A stretch of 64,000 nt of DNA, taken from the NCBI RefSeq assembly GCF_014207135.1, contig NZ_JACHCC010000003.1, forward strand, positions 62,001 through 126,000. The letters run 5' to 3'. The number at the start of each line of letters is the position of its first letter. Within the stretch, counting starts at the first letter, position 1. The notes under the pieces are model-generated. The model did not search any database. It was given only the letters and a program-made list of their open reading frames with translations, and was not told where the DNA came from. The translations under genes were made by a program, and so were the position numbers. Source of the stretch: Pedobacter cryoconitis (GTDB taxonomy: Bacteria > Bacteroidota > Bacteroidia > Sphingobacteriales > Sphingobacteriaceae). Positions 26,368-34,807 of the stretch are shown in pieces.

Positions 26368-27150
26368 ATGAAAAAAACACTCGCAATAGCTAATGGCTTC
26401 GCTCTAATTGTCACGATTTTAATCAACTATCTTTCTAATGCCGGGATATTGAATGGCAATACCATGAAAACTGTATCTGATAAATATTTCAATTATTTTA
26501 CACCGGCAGGCTATGCCTTTTCAATCTGGGGACTTATTTATCTCGGTTTATTGGGTTTTGTATTTTATTCATGGCGTAATCTTCTTCAAGATAAAGAAGA
26601 AGATTCGGTACTCTTGAAAATAGGTTGGTGGTTTGTGCTTTCCTGTTGCGCCAATTCCCTTTGGGTTGTTGCCTGGTTATATGACTATACGGGGGCATCG
26701 GTTCTTATTATGGCTGTTTTACTAATTTCCCTATTGAAAATTATTACTAATACACGTATGGAATTGGATGCTTATCCCTTTAAAATGTATCTCTTCGTGT
26801 TTTGGCCCTTTGCATTATATTCTGGATGGATTACTGTCGCTTTAATTGCCAATATTGCCGCGTTCCTGACTAAAGTCAATTGGAGTGGGTGGGGCATTTC
26901 TAATGTTATCTGGACAATTGTTATGATTTGTATAGCAGGTTTGATCAATGTATTCATGATTAGTGTACGCAATCTTCGCGAATACGGATTAGTAGGGGTT
27001 TGGGGATTATTGGCTATTTCTGTATCCAATAATCATACTAATGGCAGCACAGCTGTAGCCTATACTTGTTATATTGTTGTGGCAATCTTATTGGTTTTTA
27101 TAGGAATAAGTGGCTTGAAAAACCGGGGAAACTCATTTGAAAAGATGTAA
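26368..27150 (+). CDS. TspO/MBR-like tryptophan-rich membrane protein
   Basis: The 260-aa membrane protein has about seven hydrophobic segments. Its signature YFTPAGYAFSIWGLIYLGLL (near residue 48) matches the PAGxxFxxWxxIY core of the TspO/peripheral-benzodiazepine-receptor family, in the longer form seen in Bacteroidota; other Trp-rich helices include NSLWVVAWLYDYTGASVLIM and FVFWPFALYSGWITVALIAN. TspO proteins bind tetrapyrroles and respond to light or oxidative stress in some bacteria. Linkage to the crt operon fits a light/oxidative-stress module. It is likely co-transcribed with the SDR gene. The family call is good; the function is inferred. Confidence 0.85.
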   Translation: MKKTLAIANGFALIVTILINYLSNAGILNGNTMKTVSDKYFNYFTPAGYAFSIWGLIYLGLLGFVFYSWRNLLQDKEEDSVLLKIGWWFVLSCCANSLWVVAWLYDYTGASVLIMAVLLISLLKIITNTRMELDAYPFKMYLFVFWPFALYSGWITVALIANIAAFLTKVNWSGWGISNVIWTIVMICIAGLINVFMISVRNLREYGLVGVWGLLAISVSNNHTNGSTAVAYTCYIVVAILLVFIGISGLKNRGNSFEKM

Positions 27151-27158
27151 AAATTAAG

Positions 27159-27186
27159 AGGGCGGCTTTAGGCCCTTATTATCTTT
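27159..27186 (+). terminator. Weak hairpin after the TspO-like gene
   Basis: AGGGC and GCCCT form a short stem around an eight-base loop and are followed by TATTATCTTTT. The stem is only 5 bp, so this is a possible rather than firm intrinsic terminator, but its position 9 bp past the stop codon is right. Confidence 0.35.
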
Positions 27187-27303
27187 TGTAATTAAATCAG
27201 GTCTGAATGATATGGTAATAATATTTTGTGGATTTTACTTTCATGTGAAATGGGCATTCATTGTAAATCCTATTATTGTAATTCATCATAGAGAAAAATT
27301 ATA

Positions 27304-28242
27304 ATGGATAAAGACTTATTGCAAATTGGTGCCCAGGCATTAAGAAAGGCAGCATTAAATGAAGATGCGAAGGCGTATGTACTGAATAACCCTGTCTTAT
27401 TCCAGCTTTTCAAGAAGGCCGCTGACAGATATATTGGAGGTGAAACATTGGAAGATACTATTGTTAAATCGAAGGCTTTTGACAACCAAAAATTCTCAAT
27501 GGAATTTATGGGTGAAAGTACCAGAACAGAACTAGAATCAAATGAGTCTACGCAGGAATTTATTCGTATCTGTGAACAAATAAGGCTGCAAGATTTGAAT
27601 GCTACAGTATCTCTTGACCTGTCTCATATAGGGTTAGCTGTGTCAAAAGATCTCTGTTTAAATAATTTGCAGTCTATATGTGATCAAGCCTCTAAATCAA
27701 ATATTGAAGTTATTATTAGTGCCGAAGGAACTGAGAGAACAGATGCTATAATTGACATCTATAAAAAAGCAATAAAAAATTATGATCATCTTGCACTCAC
27801 CTTGCAGGCATATTTATACAGAACAAAAGATGATTTTGATGAGATTAAAAAGGAAACAGGCAGGATCAGAATTGTAAAAGGAGCGTTTGAAACAACGGAA
27901 GGACTTTCTATACCCAGAGGTGAAAAGCTAGATGAAATTTATCTGGATTATGTAGATCAGTTACTCGCGCAAAACCATAAATGTTCAATTGCAACGCATG
28001 ACAGTAAAATACAGACGCAAGCCCAGCTATTAATTCAGAAACATAAACCTGCAAAGGAAAATTATGAGTTCGAAAGTCTATTTGGTATATGCAATGATCA
28101 ACTTTTCTTACTTAAAGACCAAGGCTATCAGACTAAGCTTTATTTTGTCTATGGAAAAGAATGGTACTTATATCTATGCAACAGAATAGCGGAATATCCA
28201 ATGAGTATATTTCAAGCTTTAAATGATCTTATGGCATTCTGA
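27304..28242 (+). CDS. Proline dehydrogenase (monofunctional, short type)
   Basis: The 312-aa protein has the proline-oxidase TIM-barrel signatures: FMGESTRTELESNE (residues ~69-82), SLDLSHIGLAVS (~102-113), a barrel strand RIRIVKGAFE (~192-201) and a C-terminal region with ATHDSK (~226) and KLYFVYGKEWYLYLCNRIAE (~280-299). It matches the size of PutB/FadM-type monofunctional ProDH (about 300 aa). It oxidises proline to pyrroline-5-carboxylate with FAD, feeding electrons to the quinone pool. It appears monocistronic; the P5C dehydrogenase partner is not in the window. Standard Bacteroidota ProDH is nearer 390 aa, so this shorter type is slightly unusual. Confidence 0.85.
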   Translation: MDKDLLQIGAQALRKAALNEDAKAYVLNNPVLFQLFKKAADRYIGGETLEDTIVKSKAFDNQKFSMEFMGESTRTELESNESTQEFIRICEQIRLQDLNATVSLDLSHIGLAVSKDLCLNNLQSICDQASKSNIEVIISAEGTERTDAIIDIYKKAIKNYDHLALTLQAYLYRTKDDFDEIKKETGRIRIVKGAFETTEGLSIPRGEKLDEIYLDYVDQLLAQNHKCSIATHDSKIQTQAQLLIQKHKPAKENYEFESLFGICNDQLFLLKDQGYQTKLYFVYGKEWYLYLCNRIAEYPMSIFQALNDLMAF

Positions 28243-28263
28243 ATGAAGGAGAGCTTCCATTGA

Positions 28264-28506
28264 TCAATTCAATATCCTGTATTGATTTGGTGTATATCCT
28301 GTGTTTTTTTGAAGGAACGGGTAAAATATCCTTTCTTTGGCTATTATATATTCTAAAGGTGTTTTGCCGGTTTCTTTCTTTATAAGATCGCCGAAATAAT
28401 TGGGTGATAGGTGCAATTGATTGGCACAATAACTTACGGGGGGCAGTCCGATTGTTTGAGGTTTGTCTGAATGAAAGTAACTAATTTTTTCTATTGACAT
28501 TATCAC
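28264..28506 (-). pseudogene. AraC-family regulator remnant with an internal deletion
   Basis: The 80-codon frame reads SYCANQLHLSPNYFGDLIKK, ETGKTPLEYIIAKERIFYPF and then NTGYTPNQYRILN. The first part is the first helix-turn-helix of an AraC domain, the last is the C-terminal end of the second (normally F-K-x-K-x-G-x-T-P-x-x-Y-R). About 45 residues between them and the whole N-terminal sensor domain are missing. It therefore cannot bind DNA normally and is a decayed gene between proline dehydrogenase and the M61 peptidase. Confidence 0.75.
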
Positions 28507-28544
28507 GAATTAAATAGACTTTATAAATCATATTTTATCAATAT

Positions 28545-30074
28545 TTATTGATTTATCCATGCTTTTCTCATTGAAAGCTGACTGGCCGAAGGGTTCTTAA
28601 TTTCAAGAACAGTCTTTGCTGATTCATTGTAATCAAGGCCGACTTTTAGCAAGCTCTCTTTCAAAGGAATTGGTCTTCCTGCTTCTACATAATCTTTAAA
28701 AAACTGACGAATCTCAGGGAATGTCAATACTGTAATTACGTTAAACAAATCTTCATCTTTAAAAGGTTTTTCAGGACCATATCTTTTAATCAGCTTCTGC
28801 ATCAATTCTTGGGTCCCCATATTTCCATTGGAAAGTTCTCTTAAACGAATATCAAGGCATAAACACAGCAGAGCCCCTTTTTGATAAAAATTCATATACT
28901 GGTCCTGCATTTTAATGGCATTAGTACTCATCTCAGTCATAGACAGTTTATTATTAAATTTGTCCATACCCTTAATTTTTCCTTCAATATTTTTAATAAA
29001 CTCCTGCATGTTAATCATATGCTGCTTTATGGGCATATGTATTGTAGCATATTCAGTCATGCCTTCATAAAGCCAAAGATGTCTGGATAGTCTGGGATTA
29101 AGAAAATTGAAATTCTGTACTTCCTCAGAATGGATACTGAGTGGAGTTAATATGTGAAAAAATTCATGCGAAGCAACGCCCATTAAGGCCTCAGGAAGTC
29201 TATCTAAAGTATTCGAACCATACAAGCACATTGTTGAATTGCTGTGCTCAAGGCCATCAGCCATCATTCCTTTGGGGATTTTTTCATGATAAATCAGAAA
29301 TGCATATTTATTAACTGGCAATTTACCTCCCAGGTATGCCTGCTGATTATTTAAAATTGTTTCTATTTTGGTGGCCAGGGTTTTTGAATAAGACCGGTTC
29401 TCCTTTGAATAAAAAGAAACAAGGACATTTGTATTCCCTACTTTTATCCACGTGGTATCAGGCAAGCAATAAAGTACAGGGGCATCGACCAGGTGACGGT
29501 AATCTTTTGCTGAAACAATATCTGTTGTATCGTTTTTACTGATATAATCCAAAGCGGATGAAGGAAAGAATTTTCTGTTTTTCTTTAGTGTGACGCTATA
29601 GGTTCTATTTTTAATCTCCTCAAAATAACCTACCAGGGAACTATAATTTATGATAAAGACACTATCTTTTTTAAACATACTCGCGGTGGATTTTCCATTA
29701 GAAGTATTTTGCATGAGATGCTCCCAGCCGCCAGATACCTTATAGCTTATTTTGGCGATATTCTTCAAGTCGGATACGATCCAGGTATTTGTATCTAATC
29801 TTTTAGCTGCGATACTTTTTCCATTCTTGTTAAAAGCCCGGAAATCTGAGATGTATTGACCAAGGTTCAGTGCGTCATAATAACCGGGAATTAGCTTAGG
29901 CATAACAAATTTACCCCGTTGAAGATTGTTTTTAGGCAGTATAAAGGAAACGTTTACTTTGTTGTTTTTCTCGTTCAATAAATCAATTTTATATTGATAA
30001 CTATCATCTTGCGGTTGCGCGAATAATTTCGATGTAGACACTAGCAGTGCAACAATTAAGAGCAATTTATTCAT
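28545..30074 (-). CDS. M61-family (glycyl aminopeptidase-like) metallopeptidase
   Basis: From the ATG at 30074 (MNKLLLIVALLVSTSKLFAQ) the product is 509 aa with a signal peptide cleaved after LFA. The N-terminal beta domain (~20-240) precedes the zinc-binding motif HEFFHILTPLSIHSE (~residues 280-294), where HExxH gives two zinc ligands, and RLSRHLWLYEGMTEYATI (~308-325) holds the third ligand Glu. It is a secreted/periplasmic aminopeptidase. The C-terminal PDZ domain common in M61 enzymes is not visible, and the chain is about 90 residues shorter than usual, with only ~40 residues after RQFFKDYVEAGRPIPL. It is monocistronic. Confidence 0.88.
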   Translation of the reverse strand: MNKLLLIVALLVSTSKLFAQPQDDSYQYKIDLLNEKNNKVNVSFILPKNNLQRGKFVMPKLIPGYYDALNLGQYISDFRAFNKNGKSIAAKRLDTNTWIVSDLKNIAKISYKVSGGWEHLMQNTSNGKSTASMFKKDSVFIINYSSLVGYFEEIKNRTYSVTLKKNRKFFPSSALDYISKNDTTDIVSAKDYRHLVDAPVLYCLPDTTWIKVGNTNVLVSFYSKENRSYSKTLATKIETILNNQQAYLGGKLPVNKYAFLIYHEKIPKGMMADGLEHSNSTMCLYGSNTLDRLPEALMGVASHEFFHILTPLSIHSEEVQNFNFLNPRLSRHLWLYEGMTEYATIHMPIKQHMINMQEFIKNIEGKIKGMDKFNNKLSMTEMSTNAIKMQDQYMNFYQKGALLCLCLDIRLRELSNGNMGTQELMQKLIKRYGPEKPFKDEDLFNVITVLTFPEIRQFFKDYVEAGRPIPLKESLLKVGLDYNESAKTVLEIKNPSASQLSMRKAWINQ

Positions 30075-30474
30075 TATCTTATTTTTTTGAAGATTCATTT
30101 ACTTTGCATAGTTTTTAACGGTAACTGCTATAGGTAAACGTAATAATATGATTTTGTTATAAACAAGCCAAATTAGTTAGACAACAATTACAATTAAGTG
30201 TTTTGTATTTGATGTATCGGCAAATAATTGAAAGATGTTTGCAGTTTTTTTCCATTCCCCACCACCCATCGTCAAATAATGAAAAGTAGGCTTTAATGGC
30301 GTCCGTTTGATTTAATTTTCTCCGGATTAGTTTAACAAAAGGAAAAAGTATCTATCCTGAAAAATAACATAGTAATGAGCTTATGAGCAAGAATAAATGA
30401 GCCGTAGAATAAAGATTTCATAGGGCTGAATGATTAATTTTGTCGTATTTCAATAGATAATTCATAGACATGAT
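30075..30474. other. Divergent intergenic region without a recognised element
   Basis: This ~400-bp AT-rich stretch lies between the start of the M61 peptidase gene and the start of an AraC-family gene, so it must carry both promoters. I see no coding pattern, no strong inverted repeat and no RNA gene in it. Confidence 0.4.
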
Positions 30475-31293
30475 ATGGAACAGACAGAAAAATTAAGAAC
30501 GATAAGCTATTCGGGTATATTTCTGTCATGCTTTTCTGATTATAGTGAAAAATGTATTCATGCTACCCCTGAGCATACGTTGGTGTATTTGTATTCAGGG
30601 GAACAGGTCATAGAGGATAGGAACAAAAAAATTACGATAAAAGCTGGTGAATGTGCATTTATCAGGCGCAATCACCGGCTTACGATGTATAAGAATAGCA
30701 ATGGTGAAGAACTGTATAAGGGTATTTCCCTTGCTTTTAAACGTAACGTTTTGCGCGAGTTTTACAGTAAAATGAACATGGCTGATATCCCCAAAAATTT
30801 AACTATTCCAGATGATAATGTATTCAGGATAAAACCTCGTGTTGATATGACTAGCTTATTTCAATCACTTCAACCTTATTTTGACGAAGATATGAAACCT
30901 TCTGAAAGCGTAGCAAATTTAAAATTACAGGAAGGAATTTATGCGTTGCTAAATAACGGCGAATTTTTTTACCCAATATTATTTGACTTTACCGAACCAT
31001 GGAAAGTGGACTTGATGGGGTTTTTGGGCGAAAACTATATGGATGAGCTTACCATGGAACAGATTGCAGCTTATACTGGTCGTAGTTTAGCGACCTTCAA
31101 ACGGGACTTTAAAAAGATCAGCAACCTTAGTCCGCAAAAATGGCTGATCAAAAAACGGTTGGAAGCTGCCTATACCAAATTGAAAGCAGGTAAAAAAGTA
31201 CAGGAAGTATGTGTGGAGGTAGGTTTTAAAAATCCGTCGCATTTCTCCACTGCATTTAAGAAACAATACGGCATTCCTCCTACCGAAGTATAG
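30475..31293 (+). CDS. AraC-family regulator with ExsA/cupin-like N-terminus
   Basis: The 272-aa protein has an N-terminal cupin-like fold (residues ~20-130; HATPEHTLVYLYSGEQVIED, KITIKAGECAFIRRNHRLTM), then a C-terminal AraC domain (~180-270; YMDELTMEQIAAYTGRSLAT, FKRDFKKISNLSPQKWLIKK, VQEVCVEVGFKNPSHFSTAF, KKQYGIPPTEV). The ExsA-like form of the N-domain often senses protein partners rather than sugars. It is followed by a strong terminator, so it is monocistronic. The downstream acetyltransferase gene has its own transcription start. The target genes are not evident. Confidence 0.9.
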   Translation: MEQTEKLRTISYSGIFLSCFSDYSEKCIHATPEHTLVYLYSGEQVIEDRNKKITIKAGECAFIRRNHRLTMYKNSNGEELYKGISLAFKRNVLREFYSKMNMADIPKNLTIPDDNVFRIKPRVDMTSLFQSLQPYFDEDMKPSESVANLKLQEGIYALLNNGEFFYPILFDFTEPWKVDLMGFLGENYMDELTMEQIAAYTGRSLATFKRDFKKISNLSPQKWLIKKRLEAAYTKLKAGKKVQEVCVEVGFKNPSHFSTAFKKQYGIPPTEV

Positions 31294-31334
31294 GATTCTG
31301 TTGTTTTACCTGAGCTTCTCAGAAATGTAAGTTG

Positions 31335-31366
31335 AGCCTCATAGCAACGTCGCTATGAGGCTTTTG
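31335..31366 (+). terminator. Rho-independent terminator after the AraC gene
   Basis: AGCCTCATAGC (31335-31345) pairs perfectly with GCTATGAGGCT (31352-31362) around a six-base loop and is followed by TTTTGCTTT. It lies about 40 bp past the stop codon of the AraC gene and is oriented to end it. Confidence 0.9.
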
Positions 31367-31406
31367 CTTTAATTTTGCTTTACAATAAATCACATAATTA
31401 AAGTGT

Positions 31407-31973
31407 ATGGAAGTTATAGCAGCAAATATTTTCGAGAGGCTGAAAGCTGGAAAGCCCAAAAGACTGAACGATCCTGAATATGCAAAGATCAATGAGGTGG
31501 TTAGCAGGACAATGAAACTTTCCCAAAAGCTCAATACGGCTACTGACATTGATCAAATACGTCATTATTTGAGTGCTGTCATCGAAGCTAAGATCGATGA
31601 CAGCACCATTATATTTTCGCCGTTTTATACCAACTTCGGGAAGTTTACTCGAATTGGAAGAAATGTCTTTATCAACCATGCTTGTTCATTCCTTGATATG
31701 GGCGGCATTACGATAGAAGATTATGTTTTGATTGGGCCGAAAGTTAATTTGATCACAGAAAACCATCCTTTAGATCCCAGTGACAGAAGAGCCTTAGTCA
31801 CAAAATCCATTACTATAAAACGGAACGCTTGGATTGGTGCTGGTGCCACGATATTACCAGGAGTAACCGTAGGTGAAAATGCAGTTGTAGCAGCAGGAGC
31901 AGTTGTTTCTAAAGATGTGCCGGACAATACGATTGTAGGTGGTGTTCCTGCAAAGCACATTAAGAATATTTAA
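31407..31973 (+). CDS. Maltose/galactoside O-acetyltransferase-like (left-handed beta-helix)
   Basis: The 188-aa protein has an N-terminal helical segment (EVIAANIFERLKAGKPKRLN) and then left-handed parallel beta-helix hexapeptide repeats (~residues 65-185): FGKFTRIGRNVFINHACSFL, GGITIEDYVLIGPKVNLITE (with the NH catalytic region ENHPLD), AWIGAGATILPGVTVGENAV, VAAGAVVSKDVPDNTIVGGV, PAKHIKNI. The family transfers acetyl from acetyl-CoA to sugar hydroxyls (Maa/LacA/NodL group); the acceptor here is unknown. It is followed 16 bp later by a lipoprotein gene on the same strand, and probably shares its transcript. Confidence 0.88.
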   Translation: MEVIAANIFERLKAGKPKRLNDPEYAKINEVVSRTMKLSQKLNTATDIDQIRHYLSAVIEAKIDDSTIIFSPFYTNFGKFTRIGRNVFINHACSFLDMGGITIEDYVLIGPKVNLITENHPLDPSDRRALVTKSITIKRNAWIGAGATILPGVTVGENAVVAAGAVVSKDVPDNTIVGGVPAKHIKNI

Positions 31974-31989
31974 TTCAAGATTTATCAAA

Positions 31990-32451
31990 ATGAAAATCAT
32001 ACCCGCAATTTTTTTGAGTTTAATCTATATTCAACTTTATGCCTGCAATAAGGATACTATTGAATCAGGAAACAATTCCGATAACATGGAGCATATAGAT
32101 ACAACAAAACTAAAAATAACAGTTGGAACCAATGTTTTCACCGCCTCATTGTACAATAATTCAACAGTAACTGCATTCAAAGTAAAGTTGCCAATGAGTA
32201 TCAATATGATTGAACTGAATGGTAATGAAAAATATTTTGATTTATCAGGCAATATGCCTTTTAAGGCATTAAATCCTGAAATCATCCAAACAGGAGATTT
32301 GCTTTTGTATGGGGCTAACACATTGGTGTTATTCTACAAAACTTTTTCAACATCATATAGCTATACACGACTTGGACGTATTGAAAATGCTTCGGGATTA
32401 GCCTCTGCTCTTGGGTCAGGAAATGTAACTGTCAGGTTTGAACTGGAATAA
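31990..32451 (+). CDS. Cyclophilin-like-fold lipoprotein
   Basis: I use the ATG at 31990 (MKIIPAIFLSLIYIQLYACN): it gives a lipoprotein signal with a lipobox L-Y-A-C and avoids a 51-bp overlap with the acetyltransferase gene. The mature part (~45-153) matches the bacterial cyclophilin-like domain: ITVGTNVFTASLYNNSTVTA, FKVKLPMSINMIELNGNEKY, GDLLLYGANTLVLFYKTFST, SYSYTRLGRI. This single-domain fold has no demonstrated prolyl isomerase activity. It is likely co-transcribed with the upstream acetyltransferase and the downstream broken hydrolase. It would be membrane-anchored facing outward. Confidence 0.85.
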   Translation: MKIIPAIFLSLIYIQLYACNKDTIESGNNSDNMEHIDTTKLKITVGTNVFTASLYNNSTVTAFKVKLPMSINMIELNGNEKYFDLSGNMPFKALNPEIIQTGDLLLYGANTLVLFYKTFSTSYSYTRLGRIENASGLASALGSGNVTVRFELE

Positions 32452-32468
32452 ATATATCAATCAGAATC

Positions 32469-32790
32469 ATGAAAAATAAATTAAAGCAATTCATACTTAT
32501 AATAGCGTCTATGATGATGTTGGGGCATGCTTCTACTCAAATCAATCAGAAAAAAGAAGCAGATCAAAAACCATGATAACAATGAAACAGATAAAACCAA
32601 AAAACATACCACTTTTAAGGTAAGCGAGAACATACAGATGTATCAGGTTAGTTTCAAAAACCAGTACAAGATGACTGTTGTCGGGCATCTGTTTATACCT
32701 GAAAACTTAGATCAGCATAAAAAACATGTAGCCATAAAATCACTTTTCTACAATCAGTTTATGAGTTTCAGGAAATTAGCTTTCATTTGA
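32469..32790 (+). pseudogene. Frameshifted, truncated alpha/beta-hydrolase N-terminus
   Basis: The gene starts with a signal peptide (MKNKLKQFILIIASMMMLGH ASTQ) but hits a stop at 32574. The +1 frame continues the protein: THTTFKVSEN-like KHTTFKVSENIQMYQVSFKN, QYKMTVVGHLFIPENLDQHK KHVAIK. This is the N-terminal strand pair of the secreted dienelactone-hydrolase-like alpha/beta hydrolases found in Bacteroidota. The catalytic domain is then missing: the sequence ends in SLFYNQFMSFRKLAFI. One frameshift plus a large 3' deletion make this a clear pseudogene. Confidence 0.78.
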
Positions 32791-32804
32791 ATAACAATGC
32801 ATTG

Positions 32805-33506
32805 TTAAGAATTATTTAACCAGAATTTTACCTGCTCTGAATAACTTTCTCCAATAGGAAGTACGGCTTCGGATAGCTTTACTTTTTTGTGTTGTACAGA
32901 CTTTATCGCTGCCATAGCGACAATATAACTCCGGTGAATCCTTTTGAACTGCTGATCGGGAAGCATGGTCAGTACCTTTTTTAAAGTCATTAGAGTAAGT
33001 ACCGCTTTTTCTGTTTTGAGATGAATTTTGATATAGTCTTCTATACTTTCAATATATTCAATCTCTTTGAGCATGATTTTAATTATCTGGTAGGAGGAAT
33101 GGACGTAAATATAAGCGTCATCCTGTTCGGGCTGAGACATCATTTTATATTTTTTGAGCTCAATTGCTTTGTCCACTGCTTTGGAGAATCTATCAAAATC
33201 TATTGGTTTTAATAGGTAGTCGACGGCCTCCAGTTCGAAACCATCAAACGCAAATTTTTTATAAGCGGTAGTGAAAATTAGCATTGGTTTGCTTTTTAGC
33301 GCTTTCGCTAGATCAATTCCGGAAATGTCAGGCATGTTGATGTCCAGAAATATTAAATCCACCTGGGCTGCGGATAAGTACTCCGCACCAGAAATGGCAT
33401 CTTCAAAAGTGTGGGTGAGTTGTACATCGGGTCGGCGATCGACATAAGTGCGGATCAGTTCCAGTGCCAGGGGTTCATCATCAATCGCTATGCATTTTAA
33501 GAACAT
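32805..33506 (-). CDS. LytTR-type response regulator
   Basis: From MFLKCIAIDDEPLALELIRT (alternative start 6 bp upstream) the 233-aa protein has a receiver domain (~1-115; phospho-acceptor Asp in VDLIFLDINMPDISGIDLAK, switch Thr in LIFTTAYKKFAFDGFELEAV and Lys in DYLLKPIDF) and a LytTR DNA-binding domain (~135-230; IEYIESIEDYIKIHLKTEKA, TMLPDQQFKRIHRSYIVAMA). It is paired with the LytS-like kinase gene just upstream in the same operon. The divergent dioxygenase-like operon next to the kinase is the obvious candidate target. Confidence 0.93.
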   Translation of the reverse strand: MFLKCIAIDDEPLALELIRTYVDRRPDVQLTHTFEDAISGAEYLSAAQVDLIFLDINMPDISGIDLAKALKSKPMLIFTTAYKKFAFDGFELEAVDYLLKPIDFDRFSKAVDKAIELKKYKMMSQPEQDDAYIYVHSSYQIIKIMLKEIEYIESIEDYIKIHLKTEKAVLTLMTLKKVLTMLPDQQFKRIHRSYIVAMAAIKSVQHKKVKLSEAVLPIGESYSEQVKFWLNNS

Positions 33507-33541
33507 ACGCATAAATTATAGCATTAAATATAGAAATAAAA

Positions 33542-34627
33542 CTAGGATATCAGGAGGAGGCTGACGGTGAAAATCTTGTTTTGATCGTCAATTTTTAGCT
33601 CATGTTTTTCTGGATACAGATGTTCAAGGCGTTGTTTGGTGTTGGAAATTCCAAGCCCCTTGCGCTCGTTCAGATTCGTCATTTCTAATATAGTGTTTTG
33701 TGTAAAGAAGTAGATCCTCTCTGCCTCAATCTGGATCTTAATTTCAATCGTAGTCTCGGTATGATTGCTTAAACCATATTTAAAGACGTTCTCTATGAAG
33801 GTCATCAAAATTAATGGAGAAATCTGGTGCCCCTTAGGGTTTCCAGTTACTTCGTATATCAAATTCACTTTTTTTCCGAGACGGATCTTTTGGAGGTCTA
33901 TGAAGTTGTTTATGCAGTCTATTTCCCCCTGTAGGGGAACAAAATTTGTCTCGGCTTCATCTGTTATGTAACGCATGATATGAGATAACTTCATAATACT
34001 CTCGGCGGCCCTTTCGTTATTTGTGATACATAGGGTGTAAATATTGTTCAGCGTATTGTATAAGAAATGAGGATTGATTTGGGCTTTTAAAAAAGAAAGT
34101 TCTGCATTTGCTTTTTCTGCTTCCGCTAGGATAGCCCGTTTTTCAGTCAGCTGCCATTCTTTAATGGTCCTCAATGCAATTCCTATACCTACTACCATCA
34201 GGAAAATGAAGAGGCTATTGATGTCGAAACGAAAACCTTTGTGGCGATTATCTGGCTTCGGAAAGGGCGGTCTCTCTCTCTCTTTCTGTAAATGTGGACG
34301 GGATATGGGTGGTGGGCCTTCGTGTCGACTAAGTGCCATGAGCTGATCAAAAGGCTTTATCATGAAAACAATGATTAGTAAGGCGATTATGGAAAGGAAA
34401 TACAATAGGTATTTCTTGTGGAAGTATAGCTTTGGGAAGAGGTAATAGTTGTTCAGATAAAAAATGATCACATACAACAGGCTGAACTTAATATAGCTCC
34501 ATGGATTTATTTCCATAAAGGAATTCATGAAGTTGTTTTCCTGATTCATGAAAATTATGGGAAAACACATAAACAGGAGCCAGGCGGCAATATGAATAAT
34601 GGCAGCGGATAATCTTGCTCTGGTCAT
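33542..34627 (-). CDS. LytS-type sensor histidine kinase (HisKA_7TM-less, His_kinase family)
   Basis: The 361-aa protein has four predicted transmembrane helices in its first ~165 residues (AAIIHIAAWLLFMCFPIIFM, FSLLYVIIFYLNNYYLF, LLYFLSIIALLIIVFMI, SLFIFLMVVGIGIAL), with a charged Pro/Arg-rich loop between (about 105-130). Then follow the histidine motif LKAQINPHFLYNTLNNIYTL (~194-213) and an ATPase domain ending KGLGISNTKQRLEHLYP. This is the YehU/LytS-like architecture that works with LytTR regulators. It is 35 bp upstream of the regulator gene. The signal is unknown and no extracytoplasmic sensor domain is present. Confidence 0.93.
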   Translation of the reverse strand: MTRARLSAAIIHIAAWLLFMCFPIIFMNQENNFMNSFMEINPWSYIKFSLLYVIIFYLNNYYLFPKLYFHKKYLLYFLSIIALLIIVFMIKPFDQLMALSRHEGPPPISRPHLQKERERPPFPKPDNRHKGFRFDINSLFIFLMVVGIGIALRTIKEWQLTEKRAILAEAEKANAELSFLKAQINPHFLYNTLNNIYTLCITNNERAAESIMKLSHIMRYITDEAETNFVPLQGEIDCINNFIDLQKIRLGKKVNLIYEVTGNPKGHQISPLILMTFIENVFKYGLSNHTETTIEIKIQIEAERIYFFTQNTILEMTNLNERKGLGISNTKQRLEHLYPEKHELKIDDQNKIFTVSLLLIS

Positions 34628-34807
34628 CTACAAATCAACCAATTTTTCCTGGAATTTTTATTTTCTATCGGCTAATCGTATAAATGTGTAGGTGAATGAA
34701 TGGAAATTAAGGTTTCACCGATACAAAAGCCCTATTTGTCGGTACATCAGAAAACAATTCTTCCAGCTTTAACACATTTGTAGTAACACATCTTTAAAAA
34801 TAGTCAT

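Noticed and set aside
33765..34346. Plus-strand frames opposite the LytS-like kinase gene
   Set aside because: They are antisense shadows of a gene with clear kinase motifs and show no family features of their own.
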